5,553 nucleotides of DNA from an uncultured Anaerolineae bacterium (GCA_937942115.1 CALDFY010000071.1:1-5553); one strand, 5' to 3'. Shown: positions 1-5,375, counted from the stretch's first letter. Notes: a model not told the origin generated them from the letters alone. Numbers and translations are program-made.

Positions 1-150
1 AGGGGGGCAAGGGGGGGGAGGGGCGAAGAAGCCCGCCGCCCGCCCAGAACAAGAGGGGCGCAAAAAACCTACACTTGTGAGGGGGCAAGGGGGGATGAGG
101 GGGGCAAATTTCACCTCAGACGATTGCCCAAATAATTTGTCAAACTGCAA
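1..150. other. Non-coding G-run-rich stretch with quadruplex potential
   Basis: No gene is supported here. Two clusters of plus-strand G-runs are visible: runs of 6, 8 and 4 G at 2-7, 11-18 and 20-23, and runs of 5, 6 and 6 G at 81-85, 89-94 and 99-104. Loops are only 1-4 bases. Each long run can be split into two tracts, so each cluster can supply the four tracts a G-quadruplex needs. The two clusters share an identical 14-base core (five G, CAA, six G) at 3-16 and 81-94, which suggests a repeated element. The stretch lies downstream of the minus-strand trmI, so any transcript reading through would carry C-runs. Whether it has a function cannot be told from sequence. Confidence 0.6.
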
Positions 151-224
151 AATCTTGCACCACAGGTTTCTGGGCAGGAGGCGATAGGGCAAGATGAATC
201 TTGCGCTACGAGTTTCTGGGCGGG
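151..224. repeat. Diverged 28-bp direct repeat (two copies, 46 bp apart)
   Basis: Bases 151-178 and 197-224 align without gaps. Both begin AATCTTGC and both contain GTTTCTGGGC near the end, with differences mostly in the middle. The second copy overlaps the right arm of the palindrome at 189-204. The pair lies in the short region just 3' of the minus-strand trmI stop codon. It looks like an old local duplication of a small intergenic module. Confidence 0.6.
189..204. repeat. 16-bp palindrome downstream of trmI, shared with 1655-1670
   Basis: GCAAGATGAATCTTGC has 7-bp arms around a 2-base centre. It lies 26 bases beyond the trmI stop codon in the direction of transcription. It is part of a 22-base block (188-209) that recurs identically at 1654-1675, just past the stop codon of another minus-strand gene. 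Being at two gene ends suggests a mobile or REP-like intergenic module, or a weak RNA hairpin acting at transcript 3' ends. There is no T-run after it on the minus strand, so it is not a canonical intrinsic terminator. Confidence 0.6.
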
Positions 225-230
225 TTCCGG

Positions 231-1079
231 CTACCCGGTGCTCTCCTCAATCAGCAGTGCGCGGGCGAAAATCAGGAAGCCGGTGTGGGCCACCATCCGG
301 TCCTCCGGGCGGAAGCGGGCAGAGACGGCCTTATAGGGCCGCAGCAGAATCTCCTCTACCTCCACCAGCCCCCACCGGGGCGATTCCAGCGCCTCCAGCA
401 GGCGCGTGACCTGATTGGCAGTAGGCAGAAGGGAGCCCAAATACCCGCCGTTCACCAGCGCCGCGTGGGCCTGTTCCAGATAGTCCCAGGGGTTGGGCAG
501 GTCCAGGAACAGCGCGTCCACGTTGACCTCGTCAAACCCTTCCGCGATGTCGCGAATCTTGAACTCCACCACATCGGCCAGGCCCAGCCGTTCCAAGTTG
601 CGGCGGGCCAGTTGCTGCATCTCCGGACGGACTTCGTAGGAATAGACCCGTCCATCCGGGCGGACAGCGTGGGCCAGCACGGCCGTCAGCGCGCCGCTGC
701 CGCTCCCCGCCTCCACCACCCGGGAGCCCGGCCCGATGTTCATCTTCAGCAAAATGTACCCGGCCTCTTTGGGATAGACAATCTGGGTGGTGCGACGCAG
801 GCGCAGAATCAGGTCGTGGAGCGAAGGCGTCAGGAGCAGGAACGGCTGTCCCGTATGAGAAGCCACCTGGCTCCCCCAGGGCCGGCCAATCAGATCGTCG
901 TGGGCCAGGACACCCCGGTGGGTGTGGACGCTCTGTCCCGGCTCCAGCCGGACAATCTGCCAGCGACGGTCCGGGCCCATCAGCAGGGCCAGGTCACCCG
1001 CCCGGGCACGGGAGAGAGGTTTCTCGGAACGCCACTCCGCTGCGCTCCGTGGTTGACTACAGACGGGTTTCTCGGCCAT
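231..1079 (-). CDS. trmI: tRNA (adenine-N1)-methyltransferase, TrmI family
   Basis: Predicted SAM-dependent enzyme that methylates N1 of adenosine 58 (57/58 in archaeal relatives) in the tRNA T-loop; a cytoplasmic protein, normally a homotetramer. The 282 residues from the chosen ATG fit the family. Visible features are the N-terminal family block with THRG and HDDLIG followed by PWGSQV (about 53-72), motif I EAGSGSG (123-129), an acidic residue ending the next strand (E149, in SYEVRP), the catalytic-region motif DLPNPW (193-198), and the C-terminal RPEDRMVAHTG block (257-267). The ATG at 1079 has GGAG nine bases upstream. The frame stays open to 1160, but that extension is translated repeat DNA. 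Residues 6-21 are also repeat-derived: one 38-bp unit plus a 10-bp duplication lies inside the coding sequence. An internal ATG at 980 would remove the conserved AGDLALL segment and is less likely. Family assignment is secure; the exact N-terminus is less so. Confidence 0.9.
   Translation of the reverse strand: MAEKPVCSQPRSAAEWRSEKPLSRARAGDLALLMGPDRRWQIVRLEPGQSVHTHRGVLAHDDLIGRPWGSQVASHTGQPFLLLTPSLHDLILRLRRTTQIVYPKEAGYILLKMNIGPGSRVVEAGSGSGALTAVLAHAVRPDGRVYSYEVRPEMQQLARRNLERLGLADVVEFKIRDIAEGFDEVNVDALFLDLPNPWDYLEQAHAALVNGGYLGSLLPTANQVTRLLEALESPRWGLVEVEEILLRPYKAVSARFRPEDRMVAHTGFLIFARALLIEESTG
1018..1075. repeat. Single 38-bp repeat unit inside trmI, flanked by 10-bp direct duplication
   Basis: GGTTTCTCGG occurs at 1018-1027 and again at 1066-1075. 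Between them is exactly 38 bp (1028-1065), matching the unit of the neighbouring array with a few changes. The added length, 38 + 10 = 48 bp, is 16 codons, so the reading frame is kept. Read as protein, EKP occurs at residues 3-5 and again at 19-21 of TrmI. This arrangement is what an insertion with target-site duplication would leave, although slippage or recombination could mimic it. Confidence 0.7.
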
Positions 1080-1088
1080 CGCGCTCAA

Positions 1089-1092
1089 CTCC
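1089..1092 (-). promoter_or_regulatory. Shine-Dalgarno GGAG for trmI, supplied by repeat DNA
   Basis: On the minus strand GGAG lies nine bases before the ATG at 1079. The same GGAG occurs in every full repeat unit, as part of GCAGCGGAGT. The ribosome binding site of trmI is therefore embedded in the last, degenerate copy (1081-1115) of the upstream array. The match and spacing are seen directly; its use is inferred. Confidence 0.45.
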
Positions 1093-1153
1093 GCTGCGGG
1101 GCTGACTACGAGCAGACGCCACTCCGCTGCGCTCCGTGGCTGACTACGAACGG

Positions 1154-1349
1154 ACGCCACTCCGCTGCGCTCCGGGGCTGACTACGAACAGACGCCACTC
1201 CGCTGCGCTTCGTGGCTCACTACGAACGGCTGCGGGGCTGACTACGAACAGACGCCACTCCGCTGCGCTCCGGGGCTGACTACGAACAGACGCCACTCCG
1301 CTGCGCTCCGTGGCTCACTACGAACGGCTGCGGGGCTGACTACGAACGG
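1154..1349. repeat. Higher-order 98-bp tandem duplication within the array
   Basis: Bases 1154-1251 and 1252-1349 are each built as 38 + 38 + 22 bp and differ at only two positions: T1210 versus C1308, and A1250 versus G1348. The order of variant units (GGGCTGAC type, then GTGGCTCAC type, then the short type) is the same in both. The duplication therefore happened after the unit variants diverged and is the youngest event in the array. Confidence 0.85.
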
Positions 1350-1355
1350 ACAGGT

Positions 1356-1562
1356 TTATCCTCCGGCAATCAGATGGATCACCCGTACATCGGCCCCATC
1401 GGGAATCAGGCGGGTGGAGAACTCCTCCTCGGAAATGACCTCCCCATTGATTGTCACGACAATGGCCGGGAAGGTGTAGCGGAAGCGGCGAAGGAGTTCC
1501 GTCACCGTCAGCCCTGGCTCCCATTCTATTTCGTCTCTGTTGTTGACCCGAATGAGTCCCAT
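1356..1562 (-). CDS. ThiS/MoaD-family sulfur-carrier protein (ubiquitin-like fold)
   Basis: Small beta-grasp sulfur carrier of 68 residues, the usual size for ThiS, TtuB or MoaD-like proteins. It ends in the diagnostic Gly-Gly (IAGG), whose terminal carboxylate is adenylated and converted to a thiocarboxylate in this family. The central VVTINGEVI strand with the later PDGADVRVI segment is typical of ThiS. The ATG at 1562 gives a normal N-terminus (MGLIRVNN). No Shine-Dalgarno precedes it; the bases just upstream are heptamer repeats. The frame remains open upstream to a TTG at 1658, which would add about 32 repeat-encoded residues (recurring ASCILHP/ASCILHL), unlikely to be native. No thiamine or molybdopterin genes are in the window. 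The next gene is trmI, so a tRNA-thiolation role (TtuB-like) is possible. Family is confident; the pathway is open. Confidence 0.85.
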   Translation of the reverse strand: MGLIRVNNRDEIEWEPGLTVTELLRRFRYTFPAIVVTINGEVISEEEFSTRLIPDGADVRVIHLIAGG

Positions 1563-1563
1563 G

Positions 1564-1661
1564 GCAGGATGCAGGATGCAGGATGCAAGATGCAGGATGC
1601 AAGATGCAGGATGCAAGATGCAGGATGCAAGATGCAGGATGCAGGATGCAAGAGGCAAGAT
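1564..1661. repeat. Heptamer microsatellite, 14 copies of GCAGGAT/GCAAGAT
   Basis: Fourteen contiguous 7-bp units occupy exactly 98 bp. Nine are GCAGGAT or GCAAGAT in strict alternation from 1578 to 1640, with GCAGGAT duplicates at the ends and one GCAAGAG variant at 1648-1654. The last unit (1655-1661) is also the left arm of the palindrome at 1655-1670. The array abuts the start codon of the sulfur-carrier gene and would form its transcript leader. Such arrays change copy number by replication slippage. Confidence 0.9.
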
Positions 1662-1670
1662 GAATCTTGC
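1655..1670. repeat. 16-bp palindrome downstream of the membrane operon
   Basis: GCAAGATGAATCTTGC begins nine bases past the stop codon of the antiporter-like gene that ends at 1680. It is identical to the palindrome at 189-204, and the identity extends over 22 bases (1654-1675). Its ATCTTGC arm can also pair with any GCAAGAT unit of the adjacent heptamer array, so several alternative hairpins are possible. No T-tract follows it on the minus strand, so intrinsic termination is not clearly supported. Confidence 0.6.
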
Positions 1671-1679
1671 GCTACAGTG

Positions 1680-2993
1680 TCAACGATAGATGAGAAATTG
1701 AGGGAACAGGCCCAGGGTCACGGCGCCGAAGGAGGCCAGCGCCAGCCAGAGGTCGGTCAGTGTCATCGCCCGGCGCGCCGGTATGCCCGACTTCAGAGAG
1801 ACCGGAAGCATCCGCAGAAATCCCACCACCGGCCCGACCGAGGCCAGGAGCAACGCCGCCACCATCAGCGGTTGTTCCTGAAACAGGAGCCGGTATAACC
1901 CCCAGCGGGAGACGAAACCCACCGTGGGCGGGAAACCGGCCAGGGAAAGCAGGCCCGCCACCGCCGCCACCGCCCCCCACGGCGAGACTTCGGGCTCTGC
2001 CAACTTTTGCCCCGCGCCGATGGCAGCCAGTCCGGCGGCCATCGTCAGCACTCCCCAGGTACGGGTGAGCATCATCGCCCGCTCCAGTTCCAACCCCAGC
2101 GCCTCCCCCCTCCCCAGCGCCAGCACCAGCATGCCCGTATCCAACATCACTGCGTACCCCAGCAGCGCCCCCCACCCCCGCCGGGTCGTACCCAGCAATC
2201 CGCCGATAACGGCCGTCCCAATCCCCAGTACGGTCAGGGTAGATGACCAGTACGGAGATTGGCCCAGCCAGGGGTAGGTCCGCAGGTAGTCCAACAGGAG
2301 GAACCACACCGTCCCGCTAACGGCAGAGAAGATGAGAGCGACGGCCAGCGGCGATTCTCTTCGGGCCAGCGCCGGCACCCAGGGGTGAAACGGGACCAGT
2401 CCCAGCATCAAGGCGAACGAGAGGCCGATCAGCAAACTGGCAGTGGAGAGCAATCCGGTCTGGTCGGGCGTCAGGGCGTACATATCCAGCAGCCAGTGGG
2501 CAACCAGGGGGCCGGGTAGGGCCAGGACGCAGAAGGTCAGATAGCGCGCGCCCCCCACCCCCCCGTGCAGGAGAAGGACGGAAAGGGCAACCGCCAGTTC
2601 CAGAATCAGCATTGCGTAGACCAGGGGGCGGACGACCAGCGCGGCCGCCAGGAGCCCCAGTACCCCCAACCCAATGGGGGCGTAGAGTTCCCCGGACTCC
2701 AGGGGCCATGCCAGCAAAAACAGGGCCGCGCCGATCAGGAAAAGGAAGGTCAGCGCCGTCTGGGCCAGGGAGCCGACGAGGATAGAACGGCCGAAAACGG
2801 TTACCCCCCCGCCGATGGCCAACTCTCGCCCCCACAGGACAAACGTCCGGTCCATCGGGATCAAAGCCATTCCGAATCCCAGTGCGGCCGAGACGAGCGC
2901 GGCCAGCAGAAGCGCCACACCCCGCCGACGGCGCAGGATGTACGTCGGGATAACCGTCAACAGCAATAGCCCGATCCCAATCAGAGATAGCAT
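1680..2993 (-). CDS. NuoN/HyfF-type antiporter-like membrane subunit, divergent
   Basis: Member of the proton-antiporter-like family shared by complex I (NuoL/M/N), hydrogenase-4 (HyfB/D/F) and Mrp. It is 437 residues long, somewhat shorter than typical NuoN, with about 14 hydrophobic segments in the cytoplasmic membrane. Family marks are PFHPW at 201-205, the basic loop TTRRGWGALLGY at about 269-280, and GFPPTVGF (353-360) followed by R363. In NuoN the equivalent sites hold key charges. Glu in TM5 seems kept (E132, in LILEL). The TM7 Lys five residues before PFH is Met (M196). The TM8 Lys after VS is Gly (G227). The TM12 Lys is Arg (R363). These alignments were made by eye. Last gene of the membrane operon, 19 bases after the HyfE-like gene. 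The ATG at 2993 was preferred to the GTG at 2999 because AAAGGGG lies five bases before it. Ion-translocation activity is uncertain. Confidence 0.8.
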   Translation of the reverse strand: MLSLIGIGLLLLTVIPTYILRRRRGVALLLAALVSAALGFGMALIPMDRTFVLWGRELAIGGGVTVFGRSILVGSLAQTALTFLFLIGAALFLLAWPLESGELYAPIGLGVLGLLAAALVVRPLVYAMLILELAVALSVLLLHGGVGGARYLTFCVLALPGPLVAHWLLDMYALTPDQTGLLSTASLLIGLSFALMLGLVPFHPWVPALARRESPLAVALIFSAVSGTVWFLLLDYLRTYPWLGQSPYWSSTLTVLGIGTAVIGGLLGTTRRGWGALLGYAVMLDTGMLVLALGRGEALGLELERAMMLTRTWGVLTMAAGLAAIGAGQKLAEPEVSPWGAVAAVAGLLSLAGFPPTVGFVSRWGLYRLLFQEQPLMVAALLLASVGPVVGFLRMLPVSLKSGIPARRAMTLTDLWLALASFGAVTLGLFPQFLIYR

Positions 2994-2998
2994 CCGCA

Positions 2999-3005
2999 CC
3001 CCTTT
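2999..3005 (-). promoter_or_regulatory. Shine-Dalgarno AAAGGGG deciding the start at 2993
   Basis: On the minus strand AAAGGGG ends five bases before the ATG at 2993. The in-frame GTG at 2999 overlaps the last G of this motif, so it would have no usable spacing. This favours the ATG as the real start. Confidence 0.6.
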
Positions 3006-3012
3006 ATCCGGC

Positions 3013-3684
3013 TCAGGCCAGCGCCAGATACGCCACTGCCAGGGTCATCAGAAACTGCACCAACCCCACCAACCCGGCCACCACCAGGCTGGGCTCCAGA
3101 GCGCCAAAGAAAAGGTCAAACCCGTTCAGAAAGACCAGCAGTCCCAACCCCACCTCCAGGGGCTCCTCCGCCATCCCTGCCAGAAAAAGTCCGACCAATC
3201 CCAGGAGGTAACAGGCCAGGCCAACGAGAGCGGGCACCTGAGGCAACGGAAAGCGAAGCGACCCCGCGTAGGCCGCCAGCAGGGCCGCACCCAGGGCCAG
3301 GGCCCGCAGAGGGGCATCGTCCGACCATCGGAGGAGCCGCCGGAAGAGGTTTCTCCATCGGGGCGGCGTTGCGGCCCCTTCAGAGTCCCCTCCACCGGCC
3401 CCGTTGTCCCTCCCACCCCCATCGGCCCCGGCAGTCGTCCATCCGGCGGCCCCCAGGGCCAGACAGACCACCGCGCCGATCAGCAGTTTCACCAGGACGA
3501 CCTCAGGCCGGATGATTTGCGTGTGGAGGACACCCACAACAAAGTACATCACCGCCATCCCGACGACCTGGAACAACCAGCGACGGGCCACCAGCACCAA
3601 CGCCAATGCCGCGATCAGTCCCCCCATGGCCAGGGGCGCGGCCAGAGCGGATATTCGTTCCACCCACTCCAGGAAAGTCCCCAT
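3013..3684 (-). CDS. HyfE/NuoK-like integral membrane protein
   Basis: A 223-residue membrane protein with about seven hydrophobic segments, three before and four after a hydrophilic Gly-rich linker. The linker (about 84-118) contains GADGGGRDNGAGGGD and then Arg-rich RWRNLFRRLLRW. Length and layout match hydrogenase-4 subunit E (about 216 residues). Two motifs support this: K66 in LVKLLIG resembles the TKVLLVP segment of HyfE, and LNGFDLFFGAL (186-196) resembles the NG-containing segment of HyfE and the NuoK family. The glutamate normally close before that Asn is absent; the nearest are E173, E174 and E177. The gene lies between two antiporter-like genes, as hyfE lies between hyfD and hyfF. 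Its ATG overlaps the upstream TGA by one base (TGATG), and GAGG sits five bases before it, suggesting translational coupling. It could instead be a lineage-specific membrane protein; homology is remote. Confidence 0.6.
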   Translation of the reverse strand: MGTFLEWVERISALAAPLAMGGLIAALALVLVARRWLFQVVGMAVMYFVVGVLHTQIIRPEVVLVKLLIGAVVCLALGAAGWTTAGADGGGRDNGAGGGDSEGAATPPRWRNLFRRLLRWSDDAPLRALALGAALLAAYAGSLRFPLPQVPALVGLACYLLGLVGLFLAGMAEEPLEVGLGLLVFLNGFDLFFGALEPSLVVAGLVGLVQFLMTLAVAYLALA

Positions 3685-5237
3685 CAGCGCCTCGTCACCA
3701 GGACCAGAATGAGCAGGAAGGTCGCCAGTGCCCAGAGAACGGCCCCCGGCCCTTCGGCAACGTCAGCCACCGTATCCAGAAAACCGGTCAATCGGCCCAA
3801 ACTATTGATCAGGAGTCGTCCAGCCCATTCCGGGCGGAGGGCCTCTGCGACCGCCGGCAGCGACCTGGGACGCGCCCAGGGCCTGAGAAACTCCAGCGCG
3901 AGCCATCCGCCTCCCAGGAGCATACCGGCAACCCAGGCCCCCCACCCCATCGGGGTCGGGGCAACCTTCGGCGCAGCGCCCCAGGCCAGGACCAGAGTGA
4001 CGGCCGGAATCGCCAGACCGGCTCCCTGAGCAATGGTCGGAAGCAAACCGACCGGTTCCTCCTGCGCCATTTGCCTCCGGACTTCCTTCGCCACCGCCGC
4101 CGTCAGCAGGGCCTGCCCCAGGGGAAACAAAACGGCCGTCCGCACATCCGGCGGGGAGAGAATCCCCCCCGCAGCCAGCGGAGCGGCCAGAAGCGCCAGT
4201 CCGCCCAAAGCGGAGGCCGCCGCCCATCCGGGAGCCGTCTTCTCCCACCCTCGCCCCAGGTAGAGAAGGGAGAGGCCCAGCATCCAGGCCGTCCCTCCCG
4301 CCGTCCATGCGGCACCCGCTGCGTGGCCGGCGCGCAGGCCGGCCCAGAGCACACCTCCCGCCGCTGCCATCCCAACCCAGAGCGTCCTCTGGTCCGGGTC
4401 CGTCACCGCCCAGGCCAGGAATCCGCCGACCCCAAAGGTCGCCACCGCCAGCGTCTCCAGTATCACTCCACCGGGGATAGAGATTCCGGCCTGCCAGGAC
4501 ATCCGGGTCAGCAAGCCCCAGGCCAGCAACGGCTCCAGGAGCAGGGCAACGGTCAGCGGGCGACCCCGCCGCATTTCGGCCGGAACGGTGAAGTGGAACG
4601 GATAGATGCCCAGCCGGACCAGGGCTGCCAGTAGAAGAAAAACGCCTCCCCAGCCGTCCGGCGCCATCAGCGGCCACGAGAGTCCACTCCCGGTCTTTTC
4701 CAGCGCGAGCGCGCTCATCCACAGCAGGGCTGTCGCCAGGACTCCGCTTCCCACTCCCCACGCCACCCGTTCGCCGGGGAGGCCCGCCGACGCCATACCG
4801 ATTCCCCAGGCCAGGTCAAAGCCCGCCCAGGCCAGCAGGACCGTCAGCAAGTTCTCTCCCCAGAGGGCACCCAGGCCAAAGGCCAGCATTGCCAGAACGG
4901 CCGCACCGATGGCCGAACGCACGATTTGCGGGCGGCCCATCTGGACCAGTGCGCTGCCGGCCACCGCGCCGGCCCAGGCCATAGCCAGCGGCCATACGGC
5001 ACGGTCCGCCAGCAGAACGGGGAAGGTGCCGAAGAGGGACAGAGGTTGCCAGAGGGAAAGGAGAAACGGCCGGGGGTCCTCCCAGGGTGAGAACAGGACA
5101 CCCAGAAACGAAAGCCCCGCTCCCAACGGCACCACGTAGCGCCGGTACGGTCGCAGGGGGTGAACGGAGGATACCGTCAGCAAGACCAGCAGCCCGCACA
5201 GGGGTGCCGTCAGTGCAAGAATCGGTGCGAAGGGCAT
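3684..5237 (-). CDS. NuoL/HyfB/HyfD-type antiporter-like membrane subunit, highly divergent
   Basis: A 517-residue, very hydrophobic protein with about 14-16 predicted membrane segments. The family signature is YPFHFTVPAEM (212-222), followed by a conserved-looking helix to LLTR (242-245) and the TDPDQRTLWVG loop (279-289) that matches the usual D-x-KR-LAY element. The C-terminus (AEGPGAVLWAL, about 494-504, before a final helix) resembles the end of NuoL-like proteins. Departures from the family are clear: the TM7 Lys five residues before PFH is Arg (R208), the Glu of the usual TM5 W-E element seems to be Ala (A138) with D141 nearby, and the His-Ser-Ala helix motif is degenerate (LLLEPLL). 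It is first in the operon, 42 bases after a strong -10 box. The ATG at 5237 is the only good start; GAAGG lies just three bases before it. It may be a structural or coupling subunit rather than an active channel. Confidence 0.7.
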   Translation of the reverse strand: MPFAPILALTAPLCGLLVLLTVSSVHPLRPYRRYVVPLGAGLSFLGVLFSPWEDPRPFLLSLWQPLSLFGTFPVLLADRAVWPLAMAWAGAVAGSALVQMGRPQIVRSAIGAAVLAMLAFGLGALWGENLLTVLLAWAGFDLAWGIGMASAGLPGERVAWGVGSGVLATALLWMSALALEKTGSGLSWPLMAPDGWGGVFLLLAALVRLGIYPFHFTVPAEMRRGRPLTVALLLEPLLAWGLLTRMSWQAGISIPGGVILETLAVATFGVGGFLAWAVTDPDQRTLWVGMAAAGGVLWAGLRAGHAAGAAWTAGGTAWMLGLSLLYLGRGWEKTAPGWAAASALGGLALLAAPLAAGGILSPPDVRTAVLFPLGQALLTAAVAKEVRRQMAQEEPVGLLPTIAQGAGLAIPAVTLVLAWGAAPKVAPTPMGWGAWVAGMLLGGGWLALEFLRPWARPRSLPAVAEALRPEWAGRLLINSLGRLTGFLDTVADVAEGPGAVLWALATFLLILVLVTRR

Positions 5238-5278
5238 CGGCCTTCAGGTTTCCTTTAATGCCAGGTTGACAGGTCTCT

Positions 5279-5307
5279 ATTTTAGCATAGGAAAGAGGTT
5301 TGGACAA
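5279..5307 (-). promoter_or_regulatory. Sigma-70-like promoter with extended -10 for the membrane operon
   Basis: On the minus strand, -35 TTGTCC (5307-5302) and -10 TAAAAT (5284-5279) are separated by exactly 17 bases. The -10 is preceded by TG one base upstream (TGCTAAAAT), an extended -10. Transcription would start near 5272, giving a leader of about 35 bases before the ATG at 5237. The box lies in one of the few AT-richer patches of the window. This is the only convincing promoter seen here. Confidence 0.7.
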
Positions 5308-5343
5308 TCCGACCAGGGCTTTTCAATGTTCCAACCTTCGTTT

Positions 5344-5371
5344 GGGAGAGGGGTCGGGGGTAAGGGCGGGG
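5344..5371 (+). other. G-quadruplex-type motif
   Basis: Five G-runs of 3, 4, 5, 3 and 4 bases (5344-5346, 5350-5353, 5356-5360, 5364-5366, 5368-5371) have loops of 1-3 bases. This meets the usual four-tract consensus with one tract to spare. It lies about 40 bases upstream of the -35 box, on the non-template side of any plus-strand transcript. Folding is predicted from pattern only. Confidence 0.65.
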
Positions 5372-5375
5372 TTTT

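Larger units (their letters stand above)
1081..1349. repeat. Tandem repeat array, 38-bp unit with 22-bp and 35-bp short forms
   Basis: This array fills the entire gap between the sulfur-carrier gene and trmI. The plus-strand unit begins ACGCCACTCCGCTGCG and ends GACTACGAACGG or close variants. Units are at 1081-1115 (35 bp, degenerate), 1116-1153, 1154-1191, 1192-1229 (38 bp each), 1230-1251 (22 bp), 1252-1289, 1290-1327 (38 bp each) and 1328-1349 (22 bp). There are no unique spacers, so it is not a CRISPR. No AT-rich -10 box is visible in it, so trmI is probably read from upstream. The array ends six bases from the stop codon of the upstream gene. Function is unknown. Confidence 0.85.

Noticed and set aside
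1080..1160. Longer TrmI starting at 1160
   Set aside because: The extra 27 residues are translated repeat units, and the ATG at 1079 has a spaced GGAG.
201..1181. Long plus-strand open frame opposite trmI
   Set aside because: Its translation has no family motif, is rich in Arg, Gln and Pro and ends in translated repeat. The opposite strand has clear TrmI motifs, so this is a high-GC shadow.
1081..1349. CRISPR array
   Set aside because: The repeats are directly adjacent with no unique spacers, units differ in length, and no cas-like gene is nearby.
1563..1658. Longer sulfur-carrier protein starting at TTG 1658
   Set aside because: The extension is only translated heptamer repeat, has no ribosome binding site, and is absent from the family's normal length.
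2815..4634. Long overlapping plus-strand frames opposite the membrane genes
   Set aside because: They cross gene boundaries of the minus strand and are low-complexity Arg/Gln/Pro/Ser-rich sequences typical of antisense frames of Leu/Ala/Gly-rich genes. No start signal or motif was seen.
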